Shown in pieces: positions 1 through 7,317 of a stretch of DNA of 9,299 nucleotides. Origin of the DNA: JBDREF01 sp043820045 (GTDB taxonomy: Bacteria; Planctomycetota; Phycisphaerae; Sedimentisphaerales; Anaerobacaceae); NCBI GenBank assembly GCA_043820045.1, contig JBDREF010000480.1, forward strand, positions 1 to 9,299, written 5' to 3'. The position numbers and the translations under genes were made by a program. Every line of letters begins with the position of its first letter. The stretch's first letter is position 1. A model generated the notes under the pieces. That model made no database searches. It saw only the letters and a list, made by a program, of their open reading frames with translations, and was not told where the DNA came from.

Positions 1-44
1 AATACGAATCTGTCCTAATTGTGATTATTCTCAAGTTGCCAGAG

Positions 45-54
45 ACAGTACTGT
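45..54. promoter_or_regulatory. Perfect palindrome next to the -35 box (possible operator)
   Basis: ACAGTACTGT is a perfect 10-bp palindrome ending one base before the -35 hexamer of the esterase promoter. A dimeric regulator bound here would touch RNA polymerase. No regulator gene is in the window, and a single 10-bp palindrome can arise by chance, so the operator role is only a suggestion. Confidence 0.25.
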
Positions 55-55
55 G

Positions 56-84
56 TTGTCACCAGCGATAGAGAAAGCTATAAT
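56..84 (+). promoter_or_regulatory. Sigma70-like promoter for the esterase gene
   Basis: TTGTCA (56-61) and a consensus TATAAT (79-84) are separated by exactly 17 bases. This places the transcription start near position 91. An ATG at 87 would therefore lie outside the transcript, which supports a downstream start codon for the esterase. Confidence 0.7.
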
Positions 85-149
85 CAATGTCACGGTTCGT
101 AGCCATTGCCTACTGTGAGCAAATCTGTACCGAAAGTGCCGGATACTTG

Positions 150-156
150 AAAAGGA
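150..156 (+). promoter_or_regulatory. Ribosome binding site that decides the esterase start
   Basis: AAAAGGA lies about 8-9 bases before the GTG at 165. No comparable purine-rich site precedes the in-frame ATG at 87. Together with the promoter position this makes GTG 165 the better start. Confidence 0.55.
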
Positions 157-164
157 ATACTGAC

Positions 165-1418
165 GTGGCTCTGCGAAGACTACATGTGACATGCGCCGTG
201 TGTGCTTTCGTGTTCTTATTCACGAATCCTGGATGTACGGTGTTCCAACAAGACAGCAGCATCATTCGTCCAGCGAAATCACTTCCGTCCACGACACCGT
301 GGGATTTGGTGGATTTGAGCGAACCACCCGACTACGAATGGTCTGACCAGAAAAGCCCAGTATGGTCACTTTACTACAAGGGAGAACCCTACGGAAATCA
401 GCCAACACGTGTATTTGCCTACTATGCAAGCCCCGCCACCTTAGAGGCAACGAGTGCAGGAGGAAGGACTTTTCCCACAGTTGTGCTGGTTCATGGGGGA
501 GGAGGAACCGCCTTCAAGGAATGGGCTGAACTGTGGGCCAAGCGTGGATATGCAGCTATTGCCATGGATCTTGCCGGTTGCGGCCCGGAGGGCAACCGGC
601 TTCCTGATGGTGGCCCTGGCCAAAGTGATAAAGAGAAGTTTGACGCCATTGATCAACCTTTTCAAGATCAATGGACCTATCATGCTGTCGCAAATGTCAT
701 TCTGGCACATTCTCTGATACTCAGCTTCAAAGAAGTGGATGTCTGTCGCACAGCTGTTACTGGAATCAGCTGGGGCGGATACCTGACGTGTATTGTGGCA
801 GGACTCGATAATCGCTTTAAGGCGGCCGTGCCTGTGTACGGCTGTGGGTTTTTGCACGAAAATAGTGTCTGGCTGAACCAATTTGCGAAAATGACACCGC
901 AGCAGAAGGACAGATGGGTTCAGCTGTGGGATCCTTCCATGTATGTAGGATCGGTGGCGATGCCTGTGTTCTTTGTCAATGGTACCAACGATTTCGCCTA
1001 TCCACCTGACAGTTATTCAAAAACCTATGGGCTCGTGAAAGGCGAACGTAATCTCCGCATCACGGTCAATATGCCGCATGGTCATCAGCAAGGTTGGGCA
1101 CCAAAGGAAATCGGGCTTTTTGTCGACCAGTACTTAAAGGACGGCATCCCACTTGCGACAGTCACGAGGCCACAGTTAATCAACGGGAAAGTCCGTGCCA
1201 AGGTTAAGAGCAAGACGACTCTTACCTCTGCGAACCTCCATTACACGACAGGAACAATGCCAATCAACAAGCTGGACTGGGAAAGCGTGCCTGCACGCAT
1301 TGAGGGCAGATTCATTGTCTCACCCGCGCCCCCGGATGGAGCGACAATATGGTTTCAGACTGTCACAGACAGCCGTGAAGCGATCATATCAAGTGAACTC
1401 GTATTCGCGACAAAATAG
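165..1418 (+). CDS. Secreted lipoprotein alpha/beta-hydrolase (acetylxylan esterase / dienelactone hydrolase-like)
   Basis: This 417-residue protein (from GTG 165) probably removes ester groups from a carbohydrate outside the cytoplasm. Residues 1-24 form a lipoprotein-type signal ending in NPGC, with Cys24 the likely lipidated residue, although Asn at -3 is not typical. The hydrolase domain has an HGGGG oxyanion-hole motif (His110), a GISWGG nucleophile elbow (Ser202), an acid in NGTND (Asp276) and a histidine in PHGHQQGW (His305 or His307). The triad is therefore complete. After about residue 330 comes a small beta-rich domain like those trailing related planctomycete esterases. An in-frame ATG at 87 would give 443 residues, but it sits next to the -10 box and has no ribosome binding site. 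The gene is convergent with the beta-helix gene, 100 bp away. The fold is certain and the exact substrate is not. A peptidase of the S9 type is less likely given the neighbours. Confidence 0.8.
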   Translation: MALRRLHVTCAVCAFVFLFTNPGCTVFQQDSSIIRPAKSLPSTTPWDLVDLSEPPDYEWSDQKSPVWSLYYKGEPYGNQPTRVFAYYASPATLEATSAGGRTFPTVVLVHGGGGTAFKEWAELWAKRGYAAIAMDLAGCGPEGNRLPDGGPGQSDKEKFDAIDQPFQDQWTYHAVANVILAHSLILSFKEVDVCRTAVTGISWGGYLTCIVAGLDNRFKAAVPVYGCGFLHENSVWLNQFAKMTPQQKDRWVQLWDPSMYVGSVAMPVFFVNGTNDFAYPPDSYSKTYGLVKGERNLRITVNMPHGHQQGWAPKEIGLFVDQYLKDGIPLATVTRPQLINGKVRAKVKSKTTLTSANLHYTTGTMPINKLDWESVPARIEGRFIVSPAPPDGATIWFQTVTDSREAIISSELVFATK

Positions 1419-1480
1419 AAGTATGGCTACACTACTTTTGATTTACATTCTTACGAGCCGCCCTGTCAGTCGAATCGAAT

Positions 1481-1495
1481 ACCTTCGACGAAGGT
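1481..1495. terminator. Small inverted repeat between convergent genes (weak terminator candidate)
   Basis: ACCTTCG-A-CGAAGGT is a perfect 7-bp inverted repeat in the 100-bp gap between two convergent stop codons. It could act in both directions, but no clear T-run follows on either strand, so an intrinsic terminator is doubtful. Unlike the other minus-strand genes, no copy of the dispersed GC-rich repeat occurs here. Confidence 0.25.
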
Positions 1496-1518
1496 TCTAT
1501 AAACAAAAACAGCGCGCG

Positions 1519-3897
1519 TTAGTTCGACTCGTACGGCCCCATTTCGCCGATTGGAATCGGTTCGAAAAGAAGTGGCTTAAGCCGTGATGCGTTGCCAAGA
1601 GACCTCCGTCCCGATACTACCTGTGTTTCCAGAAGCTGGTCGGTGAGCGCATTGAGCGATGTCTTCTGCACCTGACCATCGCGAAGGAAGGTACTGCCGC
1701 ATCGGGCGAAGACATTGCGGCAAATAAGGTTCACATTGGCATTGGCCTTGAGATCGGCCAGCTCGGGATACCGGCTCGAATAGGGAGGCTTACCTGCCTG
1801 CGTGAGAAAACGCTCGATCGATTCGAGCCAGCGTTTCTCATCCCAGCGGCTGAAGCTGAGCCCTGCGAGACAATCGACGAAGAGATTGCCCTCCACGAGA
1901 TTCTCCTTGCCCCCGTGGATCTGGACGCCGCCGAAATGAACAGCACCGCACCGCTCGAAGACATTTCCGTAAACGGCGACGCCGGAGATCATGTCATCCA
2001 GTCGGACGCCGGCCGCACCGTTCTGCTCGCCGCCTCGGATGTCACTCCACCGGTTCCATCGAATCACGACCCCGCGATACAGCGGATTGCCAAACATATC
2101 GAGCCCGCCCTGGTCATCCGATTCCCGAACGACGTTCCTGATGACGTTCAGTTCAATAAGGTGATCGTTGCCCTCAATGCGCAGGGCCGAGGAAGGAATG
2201 TTCTCAAACAGGTTATGCGCGATTCGGTTGCCACAGCCGTCGAGATGGACCGCCGGAGCGTAGGTGCGCTTCAGACGTGAAATATCGAAGACCCTGCAAT
2301 TCTCGACGAAATGCCGGCCTAGTACCAGCTTATTACGGTCTCCGCCGGTCACTCGCATGCCACCGCAGCCGAGCGTGTGCATCGTGCACCCATAAATGCC
2401 ATGACGCTGTCCGCCTTCCACGACGATCGCATCACCCCCGAGCCGCTGTATGGTGCAGTCGTCCACCAAGCAATCAGCTCCCCCACTAATATGAATCCCG
2501 TTGCCACGTCCCTCCTGTAGCGTCAGTCCGCGGAGAATCACATGTTCGACATCAGTCATCGTGATAAAAGGTTGGTCGAACACGCTCAGGACCGTCTCTG
2601 CTTTCGATACATCGATTCCCTCCGGGGCAAGCCAGTAGGCCGTTGCCGTGCGGCGATCCAGATACCATTCCCCCTCGGCGTCGAGTTCGCGAAAGACATT
2701 CAGCGCGTAGTAGCGTTGGTCCTTGCGATACCCGTAATTGGAATAGGGTGGGGACAATGTGAACGTTCGGGCGTCCGGGTCAATCGAGGCAACTTTCTGA
2801 AACTCTTCGAACCAGTCCCAGAACCAGTAGCCATAAAGGCGAACATCGAGTTCATCCATCCAGTAGCCCGGCCGGTCCTCGACGTAGCTGAATTTCCCAT
2901 CTCGACACCCTTCAATGCTGTTCCAAACCTTGAAGGTATCTTTGCCGAGGATGGCGCCGGTCTTGACGAAACCCTCGTTCGGCCAGCGGGCGAGCGTCTG
3001 GGGCTTGCCGTCAACGAACAGCTCAGGGCAACGACGCAGCGCCGTAGCATCCCCCAAATCCTCAACTCCCAGGGCCTTGAGGTCGGCTTCCAGCACACGG
3101 TCACGAATCCGCACATCAAGCTTGTCGCGAAGCTTCGCGTTTGAGACTGGCCTCCATGCGGTAATTCGAACACCCCCCCAGAGTACGGCAGTCTGGCCCG
3201 GCTCCACCTGATAGACAATTGGCGTAGCCGCGGTGCCGGAATCCTCGGATGTGAGTCTCAGCGTTCGCTCCCAGGGATACTCCCCGCCACCAATCACGAC
3301 CCTCACACCTCCCTTGGGCAGTTCCCCGGCACGCGATTGCTTCAACGACCGTACCTCATCTCGCGCCCTTTGCAGAGTGCGGAAGGGTTTCCTTTGCGAT
3401 CCATCCGCAGTATCGCTGCCGGTGGGTGCCACATAGAACACCTCGCCGGGTGCTGGCAGCACGGGCAACTGCACGCGATAGGAGGCCGAGTCGCGGGCCG
3501 GTAAACCCTTTTGCAGACGCTCCGCTTCCGCTATACGTCGCAGAGCCGTATCGCGGTGAAACCACAGCAGCGTTGCATCGGCAGCCAGATGTTTCCAGAG
3601 CGTGATGGCGGCATTGGAATCCTGCCGTGCCAGTGCAACCTCTGCCAATCCGAACAGGGCCAGACCGCGAGCAAAGGACGGGACCGCGGCGTTTCGGGAG
3701 AGCGTTTCGAATCCCTGAGCAGCCACATCCAGCCGTCCCTCGGCAAAGGCACTAGCCGCCATGTCGAGCGCCGGACAAGAAGAGACGGGTGAATCCTCAG
3801 ATGCTCCGGCGTGTGTAATAACCGCCATTGCAGAGGTAATGATCAAGACCATCAAAATGTGTGACAACGTCGGAGGGGTCAGTCGCTGTTCTGTCAT
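1519..3897 (-). CDS. Exported TPR-like plus right-handed beta-helix protein (GH141-like carbohydrate-active enzyme)
   Basis: This 792-residue protein probably acts on polysaccharide outside the cytoplasm. Residues 1-32 (numbered from ATG 3897) are a signal peptide with a hydrophobic core and a likely cut after THAGA. Residues about 45-130 are alpha-helical and Ala/Leu-rich, like two or three tetratricopeptide-type units. FYVAPTGSD at about 154 opens the beta-helix enzyme region, with the usual GSxxxPFxTLQxA continuation. EGEWYLDRRTATAYWL (about 408-423) is a hallmark of large beta-helix glycosidase-like proteins, GH141 among them. Asn/Gly-rich beta-helix coils follow to about residue 665. A TTG at 3942 extends the frame by 15 residues. 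ATG 3897 is preferred because the signal peptide starts there and GGAG lies 11 bases upstream. The gene has its own promoter (3993-4022) and is noticeably GC-richer than its neighbours. GH141 is a guess from overall pattern; a lyase or an epimerase-like role remains possible. Confidence 0.75.
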   Translation of the reverse strand: MTEQRLTPPTLSHILMVLIITSAMAVITHAGASEDSPVSSCPALDMAASAFAEGRLDVAAQGFETLSRNAAVPSFARGLALFGLAEVALARQDSNAAITLWKHLAADATLLWFHRDTALRRIAEAERLQKGLPARDSASYRVQLPVLPAPGEVFYVAPTGSDTADGSQRKPFRTLQRARDEVRSLKQSRAGELPKGGVRVVIGGGEYPWERTLRLTSEDSGTAATPIVYQVEPGQTAVLWGGVRITAWRPVSNAKLRDKLDVRIRDRVLEADLKALGVEDLGDATALRRCPELFVDGKPQTLARWPNEGFVKTGAILGKDTFKVWNSIEGCRDGKFSYVEDRPGYWMDELDVRLYGYWFWDWFEEFQKVASIDPDARTFTLSPPYSNYGYRKDQRYYALNVFRELDAEGEWYLDRRTATAYWLAPEGIDVSKAETVLSVFDQPFITMTDVEHVILRGLTLQEGRGNGIHISGGADCLVDDCTIQRLGGDAIVVEGGQRHGIYGCTMHTLGCGGMRVTGGDRNKLVLGRHFVENCRVFDISRLKRTYAPAVHLDGCGNRIAHNLFENIPSSALRIEGNDHLIELNVIRNVVRESDDQGGLDMFGNPLYRGVVIRWNRWSDIRGGEQNGAAGVRLDDMISGVAVYGNVFERCGAVHFGGVQIHGGKENLVEGNLFVDCLAGLSFSRWDEKRWLESIERFLTQAGKPPYSSRYPELADLKANANVNLICRNVFARCGSTFLRDGQVQKTSLNALTDQLLETQVVSGRRSLGNASRLKPLLFEPIPIGEMGPYESN

Positions 3898-3992
3898 GGG
3901 TCGAAATTCTCCAATTAATCTGCTTGTCCAGCACTCCAGCAAGCCGCCGGAGTATGTTACCGATAAATCAAGCGGAAGCCGTTACCGCCCAT

Positions 3993-4022
3993 AGTATACT
4001 GGATCATATTCACAGGAATCAA
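3993..4022 (-). promoter_or_regulatory. Sigma70-like promoter for the beta-helix gene
   Basis: On the minus strand TTGATT (4022-4017) and TATACT (3998-3993) are 18 bases apart. The predicted start near 3986 gives a leader of about 90 bases before ATG 3897. The promoter lies between repeat copy R1 and the gene, so the gene need not be read from the upstream hydrolase. Confidence 0.5.
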
Positions 4023-4043
4023 CTGACGTTTCCCCTTGCCTTT

Positions 4044-4090
4044 CCCAAACCGCCTCCCGGCAGTCGCGGGTCGGGGTGGGGCTCGTTGGG
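4044..4090. repeat. Dispersed GC-rich repeat, copy R1
   Basis: The core AAACCGCCTCCCGG continues through CAGTCGCGGG to GGGGTGGGG. It contains CCCG (4056-4059) and CGGG (4067-4070) as a small stem with a 7-base loop. In this copy the outer ends CCCAAAC (4044-4050) and GTTGGG (4085-4090) also pair, so about 47 bases could fold into one imperfect hairpin. It lies 17 bases downstream of the stop codon of the two-domain hydrolase gene. The left flank shared by R2-R4 is not recognisable here. Function is unknown. Confidence 0.75.
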
Positions 4091-4107
4091 TAGGAGAAGA
4101 CGTTTGA

Positions 4108-6342
4108 CTATATCTCTTCTGCCTGCAGTATCCACTTAGTTACAGTGTTGACCCAATCTTCTGACTCAGCATTGAAGATCGACAGGTTCTCCCGGGCTTC
4201 AGCCGTCTCGTAAAAGGCTCGGATTAGTCCTCCATCTCCTTCTCCCGCCAACAGGAGTCTTGCGGGAGTACCCAAAGCGATTATTCCTGGCAGGTCTCCG
4301 TACTTGGCGCCACCAGGGAGGAAATTAACATCGCGAATGTCCAGTATCTTTCCGAACCTAAATCCCCTCGTGTCGATTACCGCACCGTCTACCTCCTCGC
4401 GTGCTTGAGCTCTCGCCACAGCAACCCAGTGACCTGCACCATTTAGTCCCACCAGTGTCAGGTGTCTCGTCTTAGGCTCGCGTTGCCTCAGATATTTGAT
4501 GAGAGAGAGGATATCGTGAACGCGATGGGCAAAAAGCGGATGATTGTATCCAAAGGTGTACCCGGCAAACTCGCGTTCATTCTTGACCCGACGTGTTTGG
4601 GTGATGCGCTGGCCGTCTGCAAGGAAGTCCCCCTGGTAAAAAATATCTATCCCCACAACTTCAATTCCTGCGTCAATGACACTTTGGATTTCAGATTTGA
4701 CCAGGCCTTCTTGGTCATAGAGCCCTGATTTGCCCTGCACGTCAATCCATATGACGGTTTGACCCTGCCACTCTGGAGGGCTAAGGGAAATGATCGGCAC
4801 TTCTTCATCATGATTTTGATTCTGTAGTAAGCCAAGGACTTCTATATGGCCGTCAACTTCTCTGGTCTTGATCTTCCGAAACGCAACTTCACCTGCCTCA
4901 GATAGACTGCGGCCAACGATTACATCAACGGCATTACCCACAAGCTCCCGGTACGCATCCAACGATTTCGCGGTCTCTTCCAACTGCCTATCAGTGTCCT
5001 CAGTTATCCATCGTAATAGCTGACGCTCGAAATCTGGCCCTCCTTCAGGCTTCGGATGTTGACCATCCCAAACCGACATCTCCTCCTTCGTAAGTCGCTG
5101 ATAGTCGTCTTCGACAATAGGTTCTTTACGGCCCAGCTGAAGGTGTTTGTTCAACCACTGATACATAGCAGCTCGGCTAACATAGTTGTAGTTGTGTTCA
5201 AAATGAATCAGAGGTCTTAGCATAACTTTGTCTGGTGAACTCAACATCTTATAGAGCTGTTTCAGCTCAGGGAATCCTTTGGTTTCCATTTCCCGTGTCC
5301 AGTCATCGGCGGCTGTTAGACCAAGCGGTTTTGGCGCGAATAAGGCAGCGAATTCAACATTGCCGGTTTCGATCCGCAGCAGGCAAGCATTTTCACATGT
5401 GCACCCGCCTTGCATTGCCGTGGAAACCATCACTGCTGGAAAAATCACGGCAGGTCGAGAGTCAATAGCTCCCAGAATGAAGGTCTGCGTACCTCCACCG
5501 CTGGCGCCAGTGACCGCAATTTTTTCTGCATCAACATCCGGCAAACTAATGAGAAAATCCAGGCAGCGAATTGAATTCCAGGTTTGCAGTCCCATTACAT
5601 TTTGCAAATGCGATTCGGCCTGAGGACTGTAAAGACCCCAGTTCTCAACCGTGCTCATCTCCGGTCTTTGTTTTGAAAAACCATGAGCTATCTCAGTAGA
5701 AATCTGCTCACTATCTGCGTAACCGATCATGTCATAGTGAAAGACCACGCATCCCATTCTGGCCAGTTGCACACAACGTGACTGCAAGGGACTACGGCCA
5801 CCTTCCTCAAATCTCTCTGCTCCTTTGACGATTTGACGCTGTATCTCTTCTGGCCCATGATCAAAGAATCGGCCGTCGGCCCAGTGACCGTGAGGACACA
5901 GCACACCCGGTCGCTTGCCTTCCACTTGCTTGGGGCGGTAGAGGTTACCAGTCACGTAGAAACCGGGATAGCTTTCAAAATAGACCTTTTCGATGGTGTA
6001 GTCCTCTCGGTCAATTTTGCCGTGAATAACAGGATTGAGTGGCGTTCTTGTGGGCATTGGCCATAGACCCAACGCTACGAGCATACGACGTCGAATATAC
6101 TCGGCCCGCTTGTCCCAGTCTTTGATGGTTTTCGGCAGGTGAAATGGAAAATATCCATCAAGGTCTTTGGGATTTTGCAGGCGTTTGTCTTTTTGGAGTT
6201 CCCCATGCCCCAGAACGAGAGGGACACTGGCATTCGTAACTCCATATCTCAGAGTCAAAGCGACTAAGGCGAGAGTGAACGGGAGCACGAGAGACAGCCT
6301 AGCATTGCGAGAAGTGAACTGAAGAGAGTGTTTCATTGTCAT
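4108..6342 (-). CDS. Exported two-domain alpha/beta-hydrolase (acetylxylan esterase-like)
   Basis: This 744-residue protein is probably an exported carbohydrate esterase. Residues 1-38 give a signal peptide with a long hydrophobic stretch (17-30). The first hydrolase domain has an oxyanion motif PHGHW (His151), a nucleophile elbow GASGGG (Ser281), an acid in TAADDW (Asp346 or Asp347) and a histidine in HFEHNYNY (His383 likely). A cysteine cluster, CTCENAC (Cys314, 316, 320), lies between strand and lid. A second hydrolase-like domain fills about 500-744. Its elbow reads GLNGAG, with Asn634 where serine should be, and no histidine follows, so it is most likely non-catalytic. ATG 6342 is chosen because GGAAGGAA sits just upstream at normal spacing. 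The gene has its own promoter (6386-6414) and is followed by repeat copy R1. Members of this family are common in planctomycetes, often annotated as acetylxylan esterase. The substrate here is inferred. Confidence 0.8.
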   Translation of the reverse strand: MTMKHSLQFTSRNARLSLVLPFTLALVALTLRYGVTNASVPLVLGHGELQKDKRLQNPKDLDGYFPFHLPKTIKDWDKRAEYIRRRMLVALGLWPMPTRTPLNPVIHGKIDREDYTIEKVYFESYPGFYVTGNLYRPKQVEGKRPGVLCPHGHWADGRFFDHGPEEIQRQIVKGAERFEEGGRSPLQSRCVQLARMGCVVFHYDMIGYADSEQISTEIAHGFSKQRPEMSTVENWGLYSPQAESHLQNVMGLQTWNSIRCLDFLISLPDVDAEKIAVTGASGGGTQTFILGAIDSRPAVIFPAVMVSTAMQGGCTCENACLLRIETGNVEFAALFAPKPLGLTAADDWTREMETKGFPELKQLYKMLSSPDKVMLRPLIHFEHNYNYVSRAAMYQWLNKHLQLGRKEPIVEDDYQRLTKEEMSVWDGQHPKPEGGPDFERQLLRWITEDTDRQLEETAKSLDAYRELVGNAVDVIVGRSLSEAGEVAFRKIKTREVDGHIEVLGLLQNQNHDEEVPIISLSPPEWQGQTVIWIDVQGKSGLYDQEGLVKSEIQSVIDAGIEVVGIDIFYQGDFLADGQRITQTRRVKNEREFAGYTFGYNHPLFAHRVHDILSLIKYLRQREPKTRHLTLVGLNGAGHWVAVARAQAREEVDGAVIDTRGFRFGKILDIRDVNFLPGGAKYGDLPGIIALGTPARLLLAGEGDGGLIRAFYETAEARENLSIFNAESEDWVNTVTKWILQAEEI

Positions 6343-6385
6343 TTACGTTTCCTTCCAAATTATTACAGCAGAAATTGATTTCGGT

Positions 6386-6414
6386 ATTATAGATGGAATT
6401 GGCGGGCAGAACAA
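6386..6414 (-). promoter_or_regulatory. Sigma70-like promoter for the two-domain hydrolase
   Basis: On the minus strand TTGTTC (6414-6409) and a consensus TATAAT (6391-6386) are separated by 17 bases. Transcription would start near 6379, about 37 bases before ATG 6342. It lies immediately downstream of repeat copy R2. Confidence 0.65.
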
Positions 6415-6434
6415 TATTCTTGTCCCACATCCGA

Positions 6435-6513
6435 ACAACCATCGGCCATCCAGTACTCCTGGCCCAGGGTCTACCACATGAACCGCCTCCCGGCTGTCAC
6501 GGGTTGGAAGTGG
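6435..6513. repeat. Dispersed GC-rich repeat, copy R2
   Basis: The core runs from AACCGCCTCCCGG (6481) through CTGTCACGGG to GTGG at 6513, directly abutting the stop codon of the ankyrin pseudogene. The left flank matches other copies: ACAACCATCGGCCATCCAG (6435-6453) agrees with R4 at 17 of 19 positions, and GGCCCAGGGTCTACCACATG resembles the equivalent parts of R3 and R4. The CCCG and CGGG arms are kept while the loop differs. Confidence 0.75.
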
Positions 6514-7017
6514 CTATTCTTTGGCGCCGTGGTTGTGGAGGAGGGAGACGATGTCCTCACGCCCTTTCTCCTTCGCCACCACTAAAGGAGTCCGCCCTAT
6601 CTGGTCTTTGACGTTGATATCGGCGCCCTTAGCAATAAGCAGTTCTGCAACATCATGATACCCGTAGTAGGCGGCCCAAATTAGAGGAGTCTCTTCTTTG
6701 TCGGTAGCCTTGGCATTGACATCTGCGCCTTTGGCAATAAGGAACTCTGCAACATCACTTTATCCATGCAGGGCTGCGTGGTGCAACTGTGTCTGCAGAG
6801 CTTCGTCCCTTGCGTTTACATCGGTATCGCTTGAAGCGTGTAGTTGGATCTGGGCGATGTTGTTTTCGACCACAGCTTGTCGGATTGACTCAGTTGGCTC
6901 AGCAGGTTTCGTTGGTCATGGGGATTCAATAAGCTCAGTTGATTCTGTCTGTTTCTTCTCACAATCACCAATGAACATTACCATCATAAGTAAAAAGAGT
7001 AGTCTTGTTGAATTCAC
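6514..7017 (-). pseudogene. Ankyrin-repeat lipoprotein pseudogene with two in-frame stops
   Basis: From GTG 7017 one frame can be read to TAG at 6514 (167 codons) with no frameshift, but it is interrupted by TGA at codon 34 (6918-6916) and TAA at codon 86 (6762-6760). The start has a textbook AGGAGG site and a hydrophobic signal (about residues 5-17) ending in GDC. Cys19 would be the lipidated residue, although Asp at -1 is abnormal for a lipobox. After the first stop comes a helical ESIRQAVVENN segment and then ankyrin units, for example LHHAALHG-stop-SDVAEFLIAKG and IWAAYYGYHDVAELLIAKG, and a final capping unit ending HGAKE. The second stop (TAA) lies exactly where the next repeat has TAT (Tyr), so one base change explains it. 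Intact relatives would be envelope-anchored protein-binding lipoproteins. No promoter is obvious. Read errors could in principle explain the stops, but two separate ones make decay more likely. Confidence 0.8.
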
Positions 7018-7026
7018 TTCTGATTG

Positions 7027-7032
7027 CCTCCT
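7027..7032 (-). promoter_or_regulatory. Ribosome binding site of the ankyrin pseudogene
   Basis: On the minus strand AGGAGG lies nine bases before the GTG at 7017. This perfect site survives although the reading frame is broken, which suggests the inactivation is recent. Confidence 0.6.
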
Positions 7033-7255
7033 GTTAGTGCACGATACGTTCGGATAGTATGTTTTTTCCAAGGCTCATTGGCCAGTCCTTATTTGCATCT
7101 CTGCGTGAAGCCATCATCTTAAGGCAATCTACTGTAAACCACCAATCCAAATGAGAATAACCAGGAAGGTGCTACAAAAAGAGCGTTCCTGAATCTACCC
7201 GGCGCTTCGGGACACTCACCCATCGGATGACAGCTGTAGCAATGCAAAGGTCCAC
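7033..7255. other. Intergenic stretch without a recognisable gene
   Basis: This is the upstream side of the ankyrin pseudogene. On the minus strand I find no convincing -35/-10 pair. The best start-to-stop reading is a 27-codon frame (7117-7034) without a ribosome binding site. The part near 7211-7225 (GACACTCACCCATCGG) weakly resembles the far-left flank of repeat copies R2 and R4. Confidence 0.4.
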
Positions 7256-7313
7256 GGCTCCGGGCCTCTCAGATAAACCGCCTCCCGGCTGTCGCGGGTT
7301 GGGGTCGGGGTGG
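7256..7313. repeat. Dispersed GC-rich repeat, copy R3
   Basis: GGCTCCGGGCCTCTCAGAT is followed by the core AAACCGCCTCCCGG, then CTGTCGCGGG and GGGGTCGGGGTGG. The left part matches R4 closely (GGCTYCGGRYCTCTCA). The right end lies four bases from the stop codon of the DUF1080 gene. The CCCG and CGGG stem arms are unchanged. Confidence 0.8.
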
Positions 7314-7317
7314 TTAT

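Noticed and set aside
1195..1587. 130-residue plus-strand frame over the end of the esterase
   Set aside because: It overlaps conserved esterase coding sequence in another frame and runs into the 3' end of the convergent gene, with no recognisable features.
2542..3144. 200-residue plus-strand reading frame
   Set aside because: It lies wholly opposite the well-supported beta-helix gene, has no family features and is explained by that gene's GC-rich codon use.
3898..3942. TTG start giving a 15-residue longer beta-helix protein
   Set aside because: The extra residues precede a normal signal peptide, and the TTG has no convincing ribosome site.
4044..4090. Classical intrinsic terminator
   Set aside because: On the minus strand the stem is followed by only three T residues in most copies and none form a proper T-run. 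A non-classical role is still open.
6760..6918. Stop-codon reassignment or readthrough in the ankyrin gene
   Set aside because: The two stops are different codons (TGA and TAA), TAA and TGA end other genes here, and no selenocysteine-type or readthrough context is seen.
6698..7057. 119-residue plus-strand reading frame
   Set aside because: It is the antisense image of the ankyrin pseudogene, whose signal, ribosome site and ankyrin motifs read on the minus strand.
7034..7117. 27-codon minus-strand frame just upstream of the ankyrin pseudogene (possible leader peptide)
   Set aside because: No ribosome binding site precedes it and its composition is unremarkable. Its stop near AGGAGG may be chance.
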